A DNA stretch of 44,674 nucleotides. It comes from Bacillota bacterium (GTDB taxonomy: Bacteria; Bacillota; Bacilli; Lactobacillales; Aerococcaceae). Location: the NCBI GenBank assembly GCA_023442905.1, contig JAEZWY010000171.1:1-44674 (forward strand). The letters are read 5' to 3'. Shown here piece by piece: positions 1 to 8,147 of the stretch (positions are counted from its first letter, which is position 1; each line of letters opens with the position of its first letter). The translations under genes and the position numbers were made by a program. Below the pieces are notes generated by a model. The model was not told the DNA's origin. It made no database searches and was given only the letters and a program-made list of their open reading frames with translations.

Positions 1-905
1 ATATGGATGAAGTCGGCTTTATGGTCCAAGCTATTGATGAAAACGGCTTGTTGTTAATGCAAGCTTTGGGTGGATGGACAGCAGCTTCAGCTCAATCGCA
101 ATTATTTATGGTAAGAACCAACGATAATAAAACGTATGTGCCAGCTGTTGCTACAAGTAAACCTATACACTTTATGACAGCAGAAGAAAAGGCTAAGCCA
201 GTCGCACTAACTGACTTAAAACTAGACGTTGGGGCTACTTCAAGAGAAGAAGTCATCAATGATTTTGGTATTACTGTTGGCCAACCCGTTGTACCAGCAA
301 CTAAATTCCAAGTAAATGAAAAAAACGGTATGATGATTGGAAAAGCCTTTGACAACCGTTTAGGTGTAGCCGCAACGCTTGCTGTCTTTAACGAATTGGG
401 CGTAGATGGTGTGAAAGAATTACCATTTAACCTTGTTGGTGCGTTTGCGACACAGGAAGAAGTTGGTTTACGTGGTGCTAAAGTCACCACCAACCGTGTT
501 GATCCGCAAGTGGCTATCGTGTTTGAAGGGACACCTTCTGATGATTACGCAAAATCGGCAACAGTCGGTCAAGGACGTGTTAAGCAAGGGCCACAATTAC
601 GTTATCGTGATTCGACCTACATTGCTTCAGACCATCTAAACGGTTTGTTTGTTGAAGCTAGCAAAAAAGCTGGTATTCAAATTCAACAAGCAGTGCGTGA
701 TGGCGGAGGTACTAACGCAGGTGCCATTCACACAGCTAATAATGGTGTATCTGTGATTACGTTAGGAATGCCGACTCGTTATGCCCACACTCATTACTTA
801 ATCTCAGCTTATCAAGACTTCCAAGATACAGTAGACGTGACAGTAGCTTTCTTAAAAGGCTTAACTGAAGAAGACCTAGCATTCACACAACTAAGAAATC
901 TGTAG
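1..905 (+). CDS. M42 family metallopeptidase (glutamyl/deblocking aminopeptidase), 5' end outside window
   Basis: This is the C-terminal 300 residues of a cytoplasmic M42 dinuclear-metal aminopeptidase, which trims N-terminal residues from peptides. The start lies upstream of the window. The first full codons give MDEVGF, which in M42 enzymes follows a metal-binding His; the base before is compatible with a His codon. Also visible are the bridging Asp in AFDNRLG (about residue 118 of the fragment), the catalytic Glu pair in TQEEVGLRG, and the C-terminal PTRYAHTHY that carries the last metal-binding His. The gene ends TAG and is followed by a bidirectional terminator shared with the convergent AraC gene. 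The family call is firm, but substrate preference (Glu/Asp or broad) cannot be read from this fragment. Confidence 0.9.
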   Translation, partial: MDEVGFMVQAIDENGLLLMQALGGWTAASAQSQLFMVRTNDNKTYVPAVATSKPIHFMTAEEKAKPVALTDLKLDVGATSREEVINDFGITVGQPVVPATKFQVNEKNGMMIGKAFDNRLGVAATLAVFNELGVDGVKELPFNLVGAFATQEEVGLRGAKVTTNRVDPQVAIVFEGTPSDDYAKSATVGQGRVKQGPQLRYRDSTYIASDHLNGLFVEASKKAGIQIQQAVRDGGGTNAGAIHTANNGVSVITLGMPTRYAHTHYLISAYQDFQDTVDVTVAFLKGLTEEDLAFTQLRNL

Positions 906-941
906 TATTCAATCTAATTTAAAAAAATTTAAAACAATAAG

Positions 942-985
942 AAAAGTCAGCCTTCGCTAAATTTGTGAGGCTGACTTATTTTTGT
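942..985. terminator. Bidirectional intrinsic terminator
   Basis: The arms AAGTCAGCCT (944-953) and AGGCTGACTT (968-977) pair perfectly, with A-rich sequence on the left and TATTTTTG on the right. It can therefore end both the M42 peptidase transcript and the convergent AraC transcript, and it overlaps the last codons of the AraC gene. Confidence 0.85.
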
Positions 986-1869
986 TTAAATTTCTTGCGA
1001 AACTTTAGTGGTGATAGCTTATATTTTAAGCGGAATTGGGCAACAAAATAACTCAGTGTACCAAACCCACAGTCTTCACTGATTTCAGATATCGACTTAT
1101 TGGTGGTTAATATGAGCTCTTGAGCAGTTTGTAAACGATAAGCCATAATATATTGGACTGGTGATTGATGGGTATACTTCTGAAATAATTCGTTACAGTA
1201 GGTTTTGCTCATATGAATTTGTTGGGTAAGGTCATCAATGGTTATTTTTCTATGGTAATTATTGTGTATATAAGTGAGTAAAAGGTTTAACTCTTTAGCG
1301 TCATCAATATCCACTGTTTCAGCGTCTTTACTATGTTTTAATACGATATTTTCAAGAATTAAATTGATAAAGTTGATAATTTGTAGATAGTTTGCTGATG
1401 CTGTTTCCCTAACAAGGTCTTTGTTACTTTGGGGAATACCGGCAAGCACGGTATTTAAATAGTGTTCTAATTGGTGGGTTAAAGGTAATACAAAAAACGT
1501 TAAATTATCTTGATCTAATACTGGTTGTAAATAATCTTGCACAATAGTTGGGTGTAAGAAATCTAAATCAAAGTTGATACACAAGGTTTTAGAGTCTTTC
1601 GATACCGCCTTGGAACTATGAAATTTTCTACGATTAATAAATAAAATATGGTTTCGGTCAATTTTAACTGTTTTACCATCAATTAAAAAGTCTAGCTCTC
1701 CTTCGTAAACCCAATTGATTTGTAATTCATTGTGCCAATGTAAGGGCATGAAATCGTACCGGTCATAAATGTATTCAATGGTGTAGGGGATGATGGAGAA
1801 ACCAATAGGTCTGTAAGTGAGATGTTCTTCTAACTGGTCATCAATATTTATGGGTAAGTGTTGTAACAT
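976..1869 (-). CDS. AraC family transcriptional regulator
   Basis: A 297-residue one-component regulator. The N-terminal half (about 15-150) looks like a cupin-type sensor with the MPLHWHNELQINWVYEGE signature of the arabinose-binding fold. The C-terminal 100 residues hold two helix-turn-helix motifs, including DDLTQQIHMSKTYCNELF and the family signature ISEISEDCGFGTLSYFVAQF. The start is supported by GAGGAGG about ten bases upstream. It is divergent from the amidohydrolase/ammonia-lyase genes with a 221-base shared promoter region, so the likely job is ligand-dependent control of that operon. Effector identity is unknown. AraC-type family assignment is secure; target assignment is inference from position. 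Confidence 0.9.
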   Translation of the reverse strand: MLQHLPINIDDQLEEHLTYRPIGFSIIPYTIEYIYDRYDFMPLHWHNELQINWVYEGELDFLIDGKTVKIDRNHILFINRRKFHSSKAVSKDSKTLCINFDLDFLHPTIVQDYLQPVLDQDNLTFFVLPLTHQLEHYLNTVLAGIPQSNKDLVRETASANYLQIINFINLILENIVLKHSKDAETVDIDDAKELNLLLTYIHNNYHRKITIDDLTQQIHMSKTYCNELFQKYTHQSPVQYIMAYRLQTAQELILTTNKSISEISEDCGFGTLSYFVAQFRLKYKLSPLKFRKKFKQK

Positions 1870-2032
1870 TGTTCATATTCCTCCTCTCATGATTGGTGAA
1901 TAACGATAAAAATATAACAATCAATAGCAACATTCGCTTTAAATTAGCTATATTATACATGAAAAATGACTATCAAATAAATCTAACGGTCAATAATGAT
2001 AAAAGTATGACGAATACTGATAGAAACAATAA

Positions 2033-2047
2033 TTAAAAGCGATTACA
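2033..2047 (+). promoter_or_regulatory. cre-like site upstream of amidohydrolase operon
   Basis: TTAAAAGCGATTACA matches 14 of 15 positions of the Gram-positive cre consensus WTGNAANCGNWNNCW (the G at position 3 is A). It lies 43 bases before the amidohydrolase ATG. CcpA repression of an amino-acid catabolic operon would be typical. I could not assign a convincing -35/-10 pair here, so whether the site overlaps the promoter is unknown. Confidence 0.45.
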
Positions 2048-2090
2048 CTTTCTTTAAGAAGATTGTATTTGAACCAAAAGGAGAGTAGTC

Positions 2091-3341
2091 ATGGAAAATT
2101 TTAAATTAGACCTCGGTGCAGAACGAATTATTAAGGATTTACGTGAATTAGCCCAATTATCTTCAGATGAGAACGGTGCACAGCGAATTGCGTGGACGCC
2201 AATGTGGGAGACAACAAGAAATTGGTTTAAAGAAAAAGTTGAAGGATTAGGTGCTGAATATACGAAAGATTCTGCTGGTAACGTTTGGGTGAAACTAGCA
2301 GGGAAGACTAGTGAAGCCATTGTGATTGGGAGTCACTTGGATAGTGTGCCTAATGGTGGCTGGTTAGACGGTGCATTGGGTGTAATATCTGGTCTTGAAG
2401 TAATTCGGCAATACCATGAAGCAGAGGTTTTACCCGAAAAGACCATCTATGTTGTAGACTGGGCTGATGAAGAAGGTGCCCGTTATGGGTATAGCTGTTT
2501 AGGGTCTTCAGCTGCTTCAGGAACAATTGATATGGCTGATTTTTCTGATAGAACCGATGCGCAAGGTGTCTATTTTAGAGATGCCTTAGCAGACCATGGG
2601 TTAGATATTGAGCATTTCCAAGATGCGTACGATGAATTAAAAGCTAAATTATCGAATCTAAAAGCTTATCTAGAGTTTCATATTGAACAAGGTCCTGTTT
2701 TAGAGCAAACCAATAAAGCTGTCGCTAGTGTATATGGTGCCGCTGGCGTGGAACGGCACTATATTGATTTTGTAGGACAAGCTGCACATGCAGGTTCATT
2801 CCCGATTAAAATGCGCCAAGATGCATTTTTAGCAGCTGCAACGGCTGCCTTAAAATTCAGAGAGTTGGCATTGAAGTATGATGCAGTGTGTACCGTTGGG
2901 GAAGTGAAGTTAGAACCAGATGTTGTAACAATTGTGCCTGGAAAAGCGACTATTTCGTTAGATATGCGTACAATTAACCAAGCAGACTTGGAACAAATGC
3001 TAGAAGAAGCCCATACAATTGTTGAAGAAGCTGCTACGCAATTTGCTTGCCAAGCTTCATGGCGTAAGATTTATGCTGTTCCACCACAACTTTTTGATGA
3101 CCAATTAGTAGAAATTTGTAAAGAAGCTGTACAAGAGGAAACTGGTGAACCAACAAATATGTACTCAGGTCCTCTACATGATGCAGTGGAGATGGCTAAG
3201 CATGTGCCAACAGTAATGATGTTTGTGATGTCAGAAAATGGTTTATCGCATACCAAAGAAGAAGATACACCAGAAAGTGAACTAACTGTAGGTATAAAGG
3301 CATATTTACGTTTAGTTGAAAAAGTAATGCATCACTATTAA
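2091..3341 (+). CDS. M20 family amidohydrolase (N-carbamoyl-amino-acid / allantoate hydrolase type)
   Basis: A 416-residue, normal-length member of the AllC/HyuC/AmaB branch of M20 metallohydrolases, cytoplasmic enzymes that cleave N-carbamoyl or related amide bonds. Metal ligands are all present: His82 (GSHLDSVPNGG), Asp93 (WLDGALGV), Glu127/Glu128 (DEEGARYG), His197 (FHIEQGPVLE, the subgroup hallmark) and His363 (SGPLHDA). The start follows AAAGGAGAG with good spacing. It is probably co-transcribed with diaminopropionate ammonia-lyase 100 bases downstream. That pairing suggests it frees an amino acid, perhaps 2,3-diaminopropionate, from a carbamoyl or ureido derivative. The family is certain and the substrate is inference. 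Confidence 0.85.
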   Translation: MENFKLDLGAERIIKDLRELAQLSSDENGAQRIAWTPMWETTRNWFKEKVEGLGAEYTKDSAGNVWVKLAGKTSEAIVIGSHLDSVPNGGWLDGALGVISGLEVIRQYHEAEVLPEKTIYVVDWADEEGARYGYSCLGSSAASGTIDMADFSDRTDAQGVYFRDALADHGLDIEHFQDAYDELKAKLSNLKAYLEFHIEQGPVLEQTNKAVASVYGAAGVERHYIDFVGQAAHAGSFPIKMRQDAFLAAATAALKFRELALKYDAVCTVGEVKLEPDVVTIVPGKATISLDMRTINQADLEQMLEEAHTIVEEAATQFACQASWRKIYAVPPQLFDDQLVEICKEAVQEETGEPTNMYSGPLHDAVEMAKHVPTVMMFVMSENGLSHTKEEDTPESELTVGIKAYLRLVEKVMHHY

Positions 3342-3441
3342 GAAAATGTGCTGAATCAATCACATTAAAGTAAAAGGTAACTGTAATCATGGCGGTCAAT
3401 TTATAGACAGTTATGATGATAATCAAATAGAAGGAGATCGT

Positions 3442-4647
3442 ATGAATAACGACATTAAGTATGTTCACTACAACAGGAAAAAAGTAGCCGATCGAATAAA
3501 TATCGATGATTACTCCCCGTCTGCAACTAAACATATTTGGTCATTCCATCAAAGTTTTCCAGAATATGAAGAAACGCCTTTAGTGTCTTTAGACCATTTA
3601 GCTAAAAGATTAGGTATTGAGAAGATTTTTGTAAAAGACGAAAGCCATCGCTTCTCATTGAATGCCTTTAAAGTTTTAGGAGGAAGTTATGCTTTAGGGT
3701 CATTAATTGCTGATCAATTAAACTTAGATTTAGAAAAGCTCAACTTTGAAACCATTACTAGCGAGGAAGTGCGAAAGCAAGTTGGAGATACTGTATTCGT
3801 TACAGCAACGGATGGTAATCACGGACGTGGTATCGCTTGGACTGCCAATCAACTCAAGCAAAAAAGTGTAGTCTTTATGCCTCGAGGTAGCAGTCAAGAA
3901 AGGCTAGATAATATCAAAGCCTATGGGTCTGATGCTAAAATTGTCGATATGAACTATGATGATGCAGTGCGTTGGGCTAGTGAAAGTGCACAACAAAACG
4001 ATTGGATTCTAGTTCAGGATACTGCTTGGGCAGGCTATGAAGAAATTGCTAAGCGTATTATGCAAGGCTATACAACTATGGCGAATGAAATCGTTCGCCA
4101 GTTAGACGGTGAGAAGCCAACGCATATCTTCCTCCAAGCAGGTGTCGGTGCGATGGCAGGCGCTATTACAGCCTTCTTTGCGAATTATTACCCTGGTGAG
4201 GAGCAGCCAATTATCGTTATTTGTGAGCCCAATAAAGCAGATTGTATTTTTAGAACAGCAGATAAGGCAGATGGCAAGTTGCACGCTGTTGATGGTGATA
4301 TGGATACAATAATGGCAGGGCTAGCTTGCGGTGAACCTTGTACAATTGCTTGGGATATTCTCAATGATTATGCTGATGACTTTGTATCAATGCCTGACAA
4401 TATTGCGGCTAAAGGTATGCGTATTCTAGGGAACCCATTGAAAGGTGACCAACCTATTATTTCTGGGGAAAGTGGGGCAGCAACACTTGGTTTTGTTGCG
4501 GATGTCTTGGAAAATGATGATTTAAGTGACTTAAAGGAAAAATTAAAACTTCAATCAGATTCTAAAGTTCTATGTATTTCTACTGAAGGGGATACAGACC
4601 GTGAACATTATCGTAAAGTGGTATGGAATGGAGACTATGCCAACTAA
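3442..4647 (+). CDS. dpaL: Diaminopropionate ammonia-lyase
   Basis: A 401-residue fold-type II PLP enzyme that converts 2,3-diaminopropionate to pyruvate and two ammonia. The PLP lysine is Lys77 in SLNAFKVLGGSY, the same number as I recall for the E. coli YgeX enzyme. Asp124 (TATDGNHGRG) and Asp193 (QDTAWAGYEE) sit where that enzyme has its two acid/base aspartates. The phosphate-binding glycine loop is QAGVGAMAGA (about 232-241). The start follows AGAAGGAGA. It is the second gene of the operon behind the AraC regulator, and a terminator follows at 4731-4769. The call is strong because the ammonia-lyase signature differs from ordinary threonine dehydratases. Confidence 0.92.
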   Translation: MNNDIKYVHYNRKKVADRINIDDYSPSATKHIWSFHQSFPEYEETPLVSLDHLAKRLGIEKIFVKDESHRFSLNAFKVLGGSYALGSLIADQLNLDLEKLNFETITSEEVRKQVGDTVFVTATDGNHGRGIAWTANQLKQKSVVFMPRGSSQERLDNIKAYGSDAKIVDMNYDDAVRWASESAQQNDWILVQDTAWAGYEEIAKRIMQGYTTMANEIVRQLDGEKPTHIFLQAGVGAMAGAITAFFANYYPGEEQPIIVICEPNKADCIFRTADKADGKLHAVDGDMDTIMAGLACGEPCTIAWDILNDYADDFVSMPDNIAAKGMRILGNPLKGDQPIISGESGAATLGFVADVLENDDLSDLKEKLKLQSDSKVLCISTEGDTDREHYRKVVWNGDYAN

Positions 4648-4730
4648 TTTATTAACTATATAGTAAAAGGCTATACGTCTAAGTGTATCCTTTTGCACAA
4701 TCAAATAATAATTACGCGTTAGCTTACATA

Positions 4731-4769
4731 GAAACGTTACGATAATACCATCGTAGCGTTTCTTTTTTT
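4731..4769 (+). terminator. Intrinsic terminator after dpaL
   Basis: GAAACG-TTACGAT (4731-4743) pairs with ATCGTAGCGTTTC (4750-4762), followed by a run of seven T. It closes the amidohydrolase/dpaL transcript. Confidence 0.88.
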
Positions 4770-4819
4770 ATGAGTAAACTTGTGAACAATTGTTTTTTAT
4801 TTTAAAAAAGACCTTATTT

Positions 4820-4849
4820 TTGTAAGCGATTCCATTTTTGTGTTATACT
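4820..4849 (+). promoter_or_regulatory. Promoter with perfect cre consensus for the universal stress genes
   Basis: An extended -10 TGTTATACT ends at 4849, and TTGTAA (4820-4825) lies 18 bases upstream of the TATACT hexamer. TTGTAAGCGATTCCA (4820-4834) fits every fixed position of WTGNAANCGNWNNCW and covers the -35 element. CcpA bound here should block RNA polymerase, so I infer glucose repression of the two stress-protein genes. Confidence 0.72.
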
Positions 4850-4882
4850 TTAAGTGAAAAGAAAGTAAGGGAGGTAACGAAG

Positions 4883-5317
4883 ATGATTCTTGATAACATT
4901 CAACGTATATTGGTGCCAGTGGATGACTCGGACAACAGTAAAGCAGCCTTTAGGGATGCCGTTGAGATTGCCATGCGATCAAATGCCACTGTAGATGTCC
5001 TATCAGTAATTGCCGATGACTATGTGTTTAGTGACTTGCGGGTATCAGAAACAGATATCAACGAGATGAAAAAACGTACCCTAGAAACCCTGGAAAAATA
5101 TGAAGATTACGGCAAAGCTCGTAACTTTAACAATATTCATACTTTCACTTCTTTTGGTAACCCAAGACGAGAAGTAGCTAAAATTGCGAACGAAGGTGAC
5201 TACCAATTAGTCGTAATTGGTGCAACTGGTAAAGGTGCCGTCACAAGAGCTTTAGTTGGATCTGTAGCTGAAAATACGGTGCGACTATCTAAAATTCCGG
5301 TACTAGTTGTAAAATAA
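4883..5317 (+). CDS. Universal stress protein, UspA family
   Basis: A 144-residue UspA-domain protein with the MILDNIQRILVPVDDSDNS start strand and the ATP-binding signature GATGKGAVTRALVGS near residue 113. That places it in the nucleotide-binding subgroup, which usually forms dimers. The ATG at 4883 is preferred because GGGAGG sits seven bases ahead and it gives the same length as the following paralog. An upstream in-frame start at 4838 would overlap the promoter and is rejected. It is the first gene of a two-gene operon, 27 bases from its paralog, with a cre-controlled promoter. Its precise stress role is unknown. Confidence 0.9.
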   Translation: MILDNIQRILVPVDDSDNSKAAFRDAVEIAMRSNATVDVLSVIADDYVFSDLRVSETDINEMKKRTLETLEKYEDYGKARNFNNIHTFTSFGNPRREVAKIANEGDYQLVVIGATGKGAVTRALVGSVAENTVRLSKIPVLVVK

Positions 5318-5344
5318 TATAATCACCCATGAGGAGGGCTTATC

Positions 5345-5779
5345 ATGTCAGTAACAGATTATAACAAGATTTTAATTCCAGTTGATGGTTCAGATGCTTC
5401 ATACCGTGCTTTTAGAGAGGCGGTATCCATTGCTAAACGTAACAACTCTGAATTAGTAGTGTTGAATGTTTTAGATGATTTTGTCCGTTTCGGAAATCCG
5501 GATGCCTCTATGCGATTATATGATGACCTGCGAGCAGATGCTTTAAGTGTCCTAGAATCTTATGAAGCTGAAGCGAAAGAAGCTGGTCTTGAAAATGTGT
5601 CTCTTGAAATTATCAAAGGTGATGCAAGATACGGTATCGTAGAATTCGCGGATAAAATTAAGGCAGACCTTGTAGTTGTCGGTGCAACTGGTAAAGGTGC
5701 AATTGAACGTGCCATGATGGGTTCTGTATCTGAATATGTAGTACGTAATGTAAAATCACATGTATTAGTGATTAAATAA
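5345..5779 (+). CDS. Universal stress protein, UspA family (tandem paralog)
   Basis: A second 144-residue UspA protein. It has the N-terminal ILIPVDGSDASYRAFREA strand-helix unit and the ATP-binding loop GATGKGAIERAMMGS. It follows GAGGAGGG and shares length, fold and the GATGKGA core with the preceding gene, so an old tandem duplication is likely. The two have diverged strongly in the middle third (residues 35-90), where UspA dimers usually differ in partner choice. A strong terminator follows. Homo- versus heterodimer formation cannot be judged from sequence. Confidence 0.9.
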   Translation: MSVTDYNKILIPVDGSDASYRAFREAVSIAKRNNSELVVLNVLDDFVRFGNPDASMRLYDDLRADALSVLESYEAEAKEAGLENVSLEIIKGDARYGIVEFADKIKADLVVVGATGKGAIERAMMGSVSEYVVRNVKSHVLVIK

Positions 5780-5845
5780 TGGTTTTGAACTCAATAGCTT
5801 TGCTCGAGCGATTGAGGATGAAAAACGAGCCAACTAACATGAGGG

Positions 5846-5882
5846 GCTGAGAATGATGATTATTCTCAGCTTCTTTTTTATT
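5846..5882 (+). terminator. Intrinsic terminator of the stress-protein operon
   Basis: GCTGAGAAT (5846-5854) pairs perfectly with ATTCTCAGC (5862-5870) and is followed by TTCTTTTTTATTT. Confidence 0.9.
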
Positions 5883-5978
5883 TCCCAGATTTTCTCATCG
5901 TTTCCTCACATTCCCCTTAAATAATCATAAAAGTAGGTTATAATTAAAGTAATTGAAAAAAATAAATGGAGGGGTTTT

Positions 5979-6962
5979 ATGAAAACAAATAAATTAGTGG
6001 TTGTAGGCGTTGGTCATGTAGGCTCATACGTACTTGCAGATGCTATGAAAGCCGGTGTCTTTGGAGAAATTGGTGTGATTGATATTGATGAGAATATTGC
6101 ACGCGGTGAAGCAGTTGACCAAGAACAAGCACGTGCGCTAACTTACATGAACAACATTAAAGTAACGCATGGTGGGTATGAGCAAACAGATGATGCGGAT
6201 GTCATTGTAATTGCAGCTGGAAATTCCATGAAACCAGATCCCGATGATCCAACCGCAGAGCCTGACCGTGCAACTTTAGCCAAAATCACTTCAAAAACTA
6301 TTCGTGATGTAATGGGAAATATCGTTGAACATACTAGAGAAGCTATTATCATCGTGATTACTAACCCATTAGACACAATTTTATATATTGCGGAAAATGA
6401 GTTTGACTATCCTGAAGGTAAGATTTTTGGTACGGGAACTATGCTGGATTCAGCTCGCTTACGCAATGTGTTTGCTAATGCTTATGATGTCGACCCTAAA
6501 TCAGTTGTCGGTTATATGATGGGTGAACACGGTGCAACAGCCTTCCCAGTATTAAGTAAGTTGAATATTCAAGGGGTAGCCTACGGTGAATTAGACCAAT
6601 ACTTTGACCGTGATCCAGAAGTTGATCTATCAAGCCCTGAAGATATTATGAAAAATGTGGTTTCTGCAGCTTATGAAGTATTTAATGGTAAAGGTTGGAC
6701 GAATGCAGGGGTTGCGCAAGCAGCTGTGACTATGGCTAAGGCTGTTGTTCTTGACGAACGTAGTGTCTATCCCGCATGTACTACCTTACGCGGAGAATAT
6801 GGTTATAACGGGGACGTTGCTTTCTCTATGCCATGTATTATTGGTGTAAATGGTGTTGAAAAACGCCTACCGGTTAGTTTAAATGCTTGGGAAGAAAAGA
6901 AATTGCAAGAATCAGTAGCTTATATTCAAAAAGCGATGCGGGATGCAGAAGTTAAATTCTAA
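5979..6962 (+). CDS. Lactate/malate dehydrogenase family, probable L-2-hydroxyacid dehydrogenase
   Basis: A 327-residue NAD-dependent enzyme of the LDH/MDH superfamily. The Rossmann motif is GVGHVG (10-15). Catalytic residues are in place: Asn129 (TNP), Asp157 and Arg160 (MLDSAR), and His184 (GEHGATAFP). The mobile substrate loop (about 82-97) is unusual: it reads NSMKPDPDDPTAEPDR, longer and more acidic than in ordinary lactate dehydrogenases. With the GTGTMLDSAR segment this points to the L-2-hydroxyisocaproate dehydrogenase-like branch. A GGAGGGG ribosome site precedes the ATG, and TATAAT at 5939-5944 is a likely -10. The likely reaction is reversible 2-oxo acid/2-hydroxy acid conversion; the substrate is not decided. 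Confidence 0.85.
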   Translation: MKTNKLVVVGVGHVGSYVLADAMKAGVFGEIGVIDIDENIARGEAVDQEQARALTYMNNIKVTHGGYEQTDDADVIVIAAGNSMKPDPDDPTAEPDRATLAKITSKTIRDVMGNIVEHTREAIIIVITNPLDTILYIAENEFDYPEGKIFGTGTMLDSARLRNVFANAYDVDPKSVVGYMMGEHGATAFPVLSKLNIQGVAYGELDQYFDRDPEVDLSSPEDIMKNVVSAAYEVFNGKGWTNAGVAQAAVTMAKAVVLDERSVYPACTTLRGEYGYNGDVAFSMPCIIGVNGVEKRLPVSLNAWEEKKLQESVAYIQKAMRDAEVKF

Positions 6963-6990
6963 GCATACATATTAATGATTAGTATAAAGA

Positions 6991-7037
6991 AAAACCCATT
7001 AACTACTTCACTGATAAGTGGGTAATTGATGGGTTTT
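6991..7037. terminator. Bidirectional terminator between convergent genes
   Basis: AAAACCCAT (6991-6999) pairs with ATGGGTTTT (7029-7037), with a smaller inner stem between them. A/T tracts lie on both sides, so it can serve the dehydrogenase and the convergent ZIP transporter. Confidence 0.75.
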
Positions 7038-7053
7038 ATAGTGGTTATTTTTC

Positions 7054-7866
7054 CTAACCTAAAGCGACATCTAGTGTCATCATGACGCCAAAACCAACCA
7101 GTAAGGCGATTGTGGCGATGTCTGAATTACCGTGAGATTGTGATTCTGGAATGAGTTGCTCCACACAAACGAATATCATAGCGCCAGCTGCAAAAGCTAA
7201 GGCATACGGTAAGATTGCAGTCACTTGGGATACTAGTAAGGCACCCAAAGCTGCACCAACGATTTCAACTAAGGCAGATGCTTGACCTAATTGGAAAGCA
7301 CGCCATTTGCTGGCACCTTCAGCGCGGATAGGCATTGATAAAGCTGCACCCTCAGGGAAGTTTTGTAGACCAATCCCCATTGTTAAGACTAAAGCAGAGG
7401 CGATACTAGCTGCATTAAATTCATTCGCACCGTATGCTACTCCAACAGATAAACCTTCGGGGAAGTTGTGGATTGTCACTGCTAAAAAGAGCAAAGTAGT
7501 CGCAGGCAATTTAGTTTTAGGCCCTTCAGCATCCATCTTATTTTTCCCCATATGTAAATGCGGGGTGATGTAATCAATTAGGCGTAAAAATAAACCACCA
7601 ACAATAAAACCGATTAATGCGGGTATAAAAGCAAGACGCCCCCAACCGGCTTCCTCGGCAAAGCTAATGGATGGTGCTAGCAAGGACCAAAAGCTTGCTG
7701 CAATCATAACCCCTGCAGCAAAACCGTTCATAATGTCTAATACACGGCGGTTAATTTCATTAAAGAAAAATACTAAAGCTGACCCTAAAGTTGTCATTAA
7801 CCAGGTAAAGACACCAGCTAGTGTTGCTTGTAATACAGGGTTAGCACTTGCAAACCATTCAAACAT
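7054..7866 (-). CDS. ZIP family divalent metal transporter
   Basis: A 270-residue membrane protein with eight predicted helices. It carries the ZIP metal-site motifs in helices IV and V: TIHNFPEGLSVG (about 132-143) and LQNFPEGAALS (about 167-177), both with the His/Asn-Pro-Glu-Gly pattern, although the second has Gln-Asn in place of the usual His-Asn. A cytoplasmic loop near 100-115 contains HLHMGKNKMD, a short His-rich segment. It resembles ZupT/GufA-type importers for zinc, iron or manganese. It is monocistronic, convergent with the dehydrogenase and divergent from the dioxygenase gene. I see no convincing Zur, MntR or Fur box. Metal specificity is unknown. Confidence 0.88.
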   Translation of the reverse strand: MFEWFASANPVLQATLAGVFTWLMTTLGSALVFFFNEINRRVLDIMNGFAAGVMIAASFWSLLAPSISFAEEAGWGRLAFIPALIGFIVGGLFLRLIDYITPHLHMGKNKMDAEGPKTKLPATTLLFLAVTIHNFPEGLSVGVAYGANEFNAASIASALVLTMGIGLQNFPEGAALSMPIRAEGASKWRAFQLGQASALVEIVGAALGALLVSQVTAILPYALAFAAGAMIFVCVEQLIPESQSHGNSDIATIALLVGFGVMMTLDVALG

Positions 7867-8005
7867 ATCTATTCACTCCATTTCTCCAATCATTCCATTT
7901 CATTATAAATCATTTGGTACCGCTTTTCATTGTGATTAGCAAAGTTTTCGCTTTTTTATTTGGACAACCAAAAAATAAAAATAATTGTAGAATGAAGCAA
8001 GGGTA

Positions 8006-8057
8006 TTTACCTTTAATAAAAAATAAGGTATACTATTTTAGAACTTACTTTTAGTAA
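8006..8057 (+). promoter_or_regulatory. Promoter with CatR/YodB-type TTAC-N5-GTAA operator
   Basis: TTTACC (8006-8011), a 17-base spacer and TATACT (8029-8034) form a good SigA promoter. TTAC-TTTTA-GTAA (8045-8057) sits at the expected transcription start, and a 7-of-8 match (TTAC-N5-ATAA, 8007-8019) covers the -35. From memory, B. subtilis CatR binds exactly this TTAC-N5-GTAA pattern at these two places in front of its catechol dioxygenase gene catDE. The first arm also pairs with AAAAGTAAGTT (8073-8083), so the leader RNA can fold. Confidence 0.7.
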
Positions 8058-8147
8058 GTAAATTTAAAAATTAAAAGTAAGTTGTTAAAGAAAAGTTGAA
8101 AAAATATTCAATTCGTATATCAATTAATAAAAAGGTGGAAAACAACA

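Noticed and set aside
4838..4882. N-terminal extension of the first universal stress protein (start at 4838)
   Set aside because: It would be encoded within the promoter; ATG 4883 has the ribosome site and equals the paralog in length.
8042..8083. Hairpin in the CatE-like leader as a terminator or attenuator
   Set aside because: The stem is AT-rich with no T-run; the repeat is better explained as protein operators.
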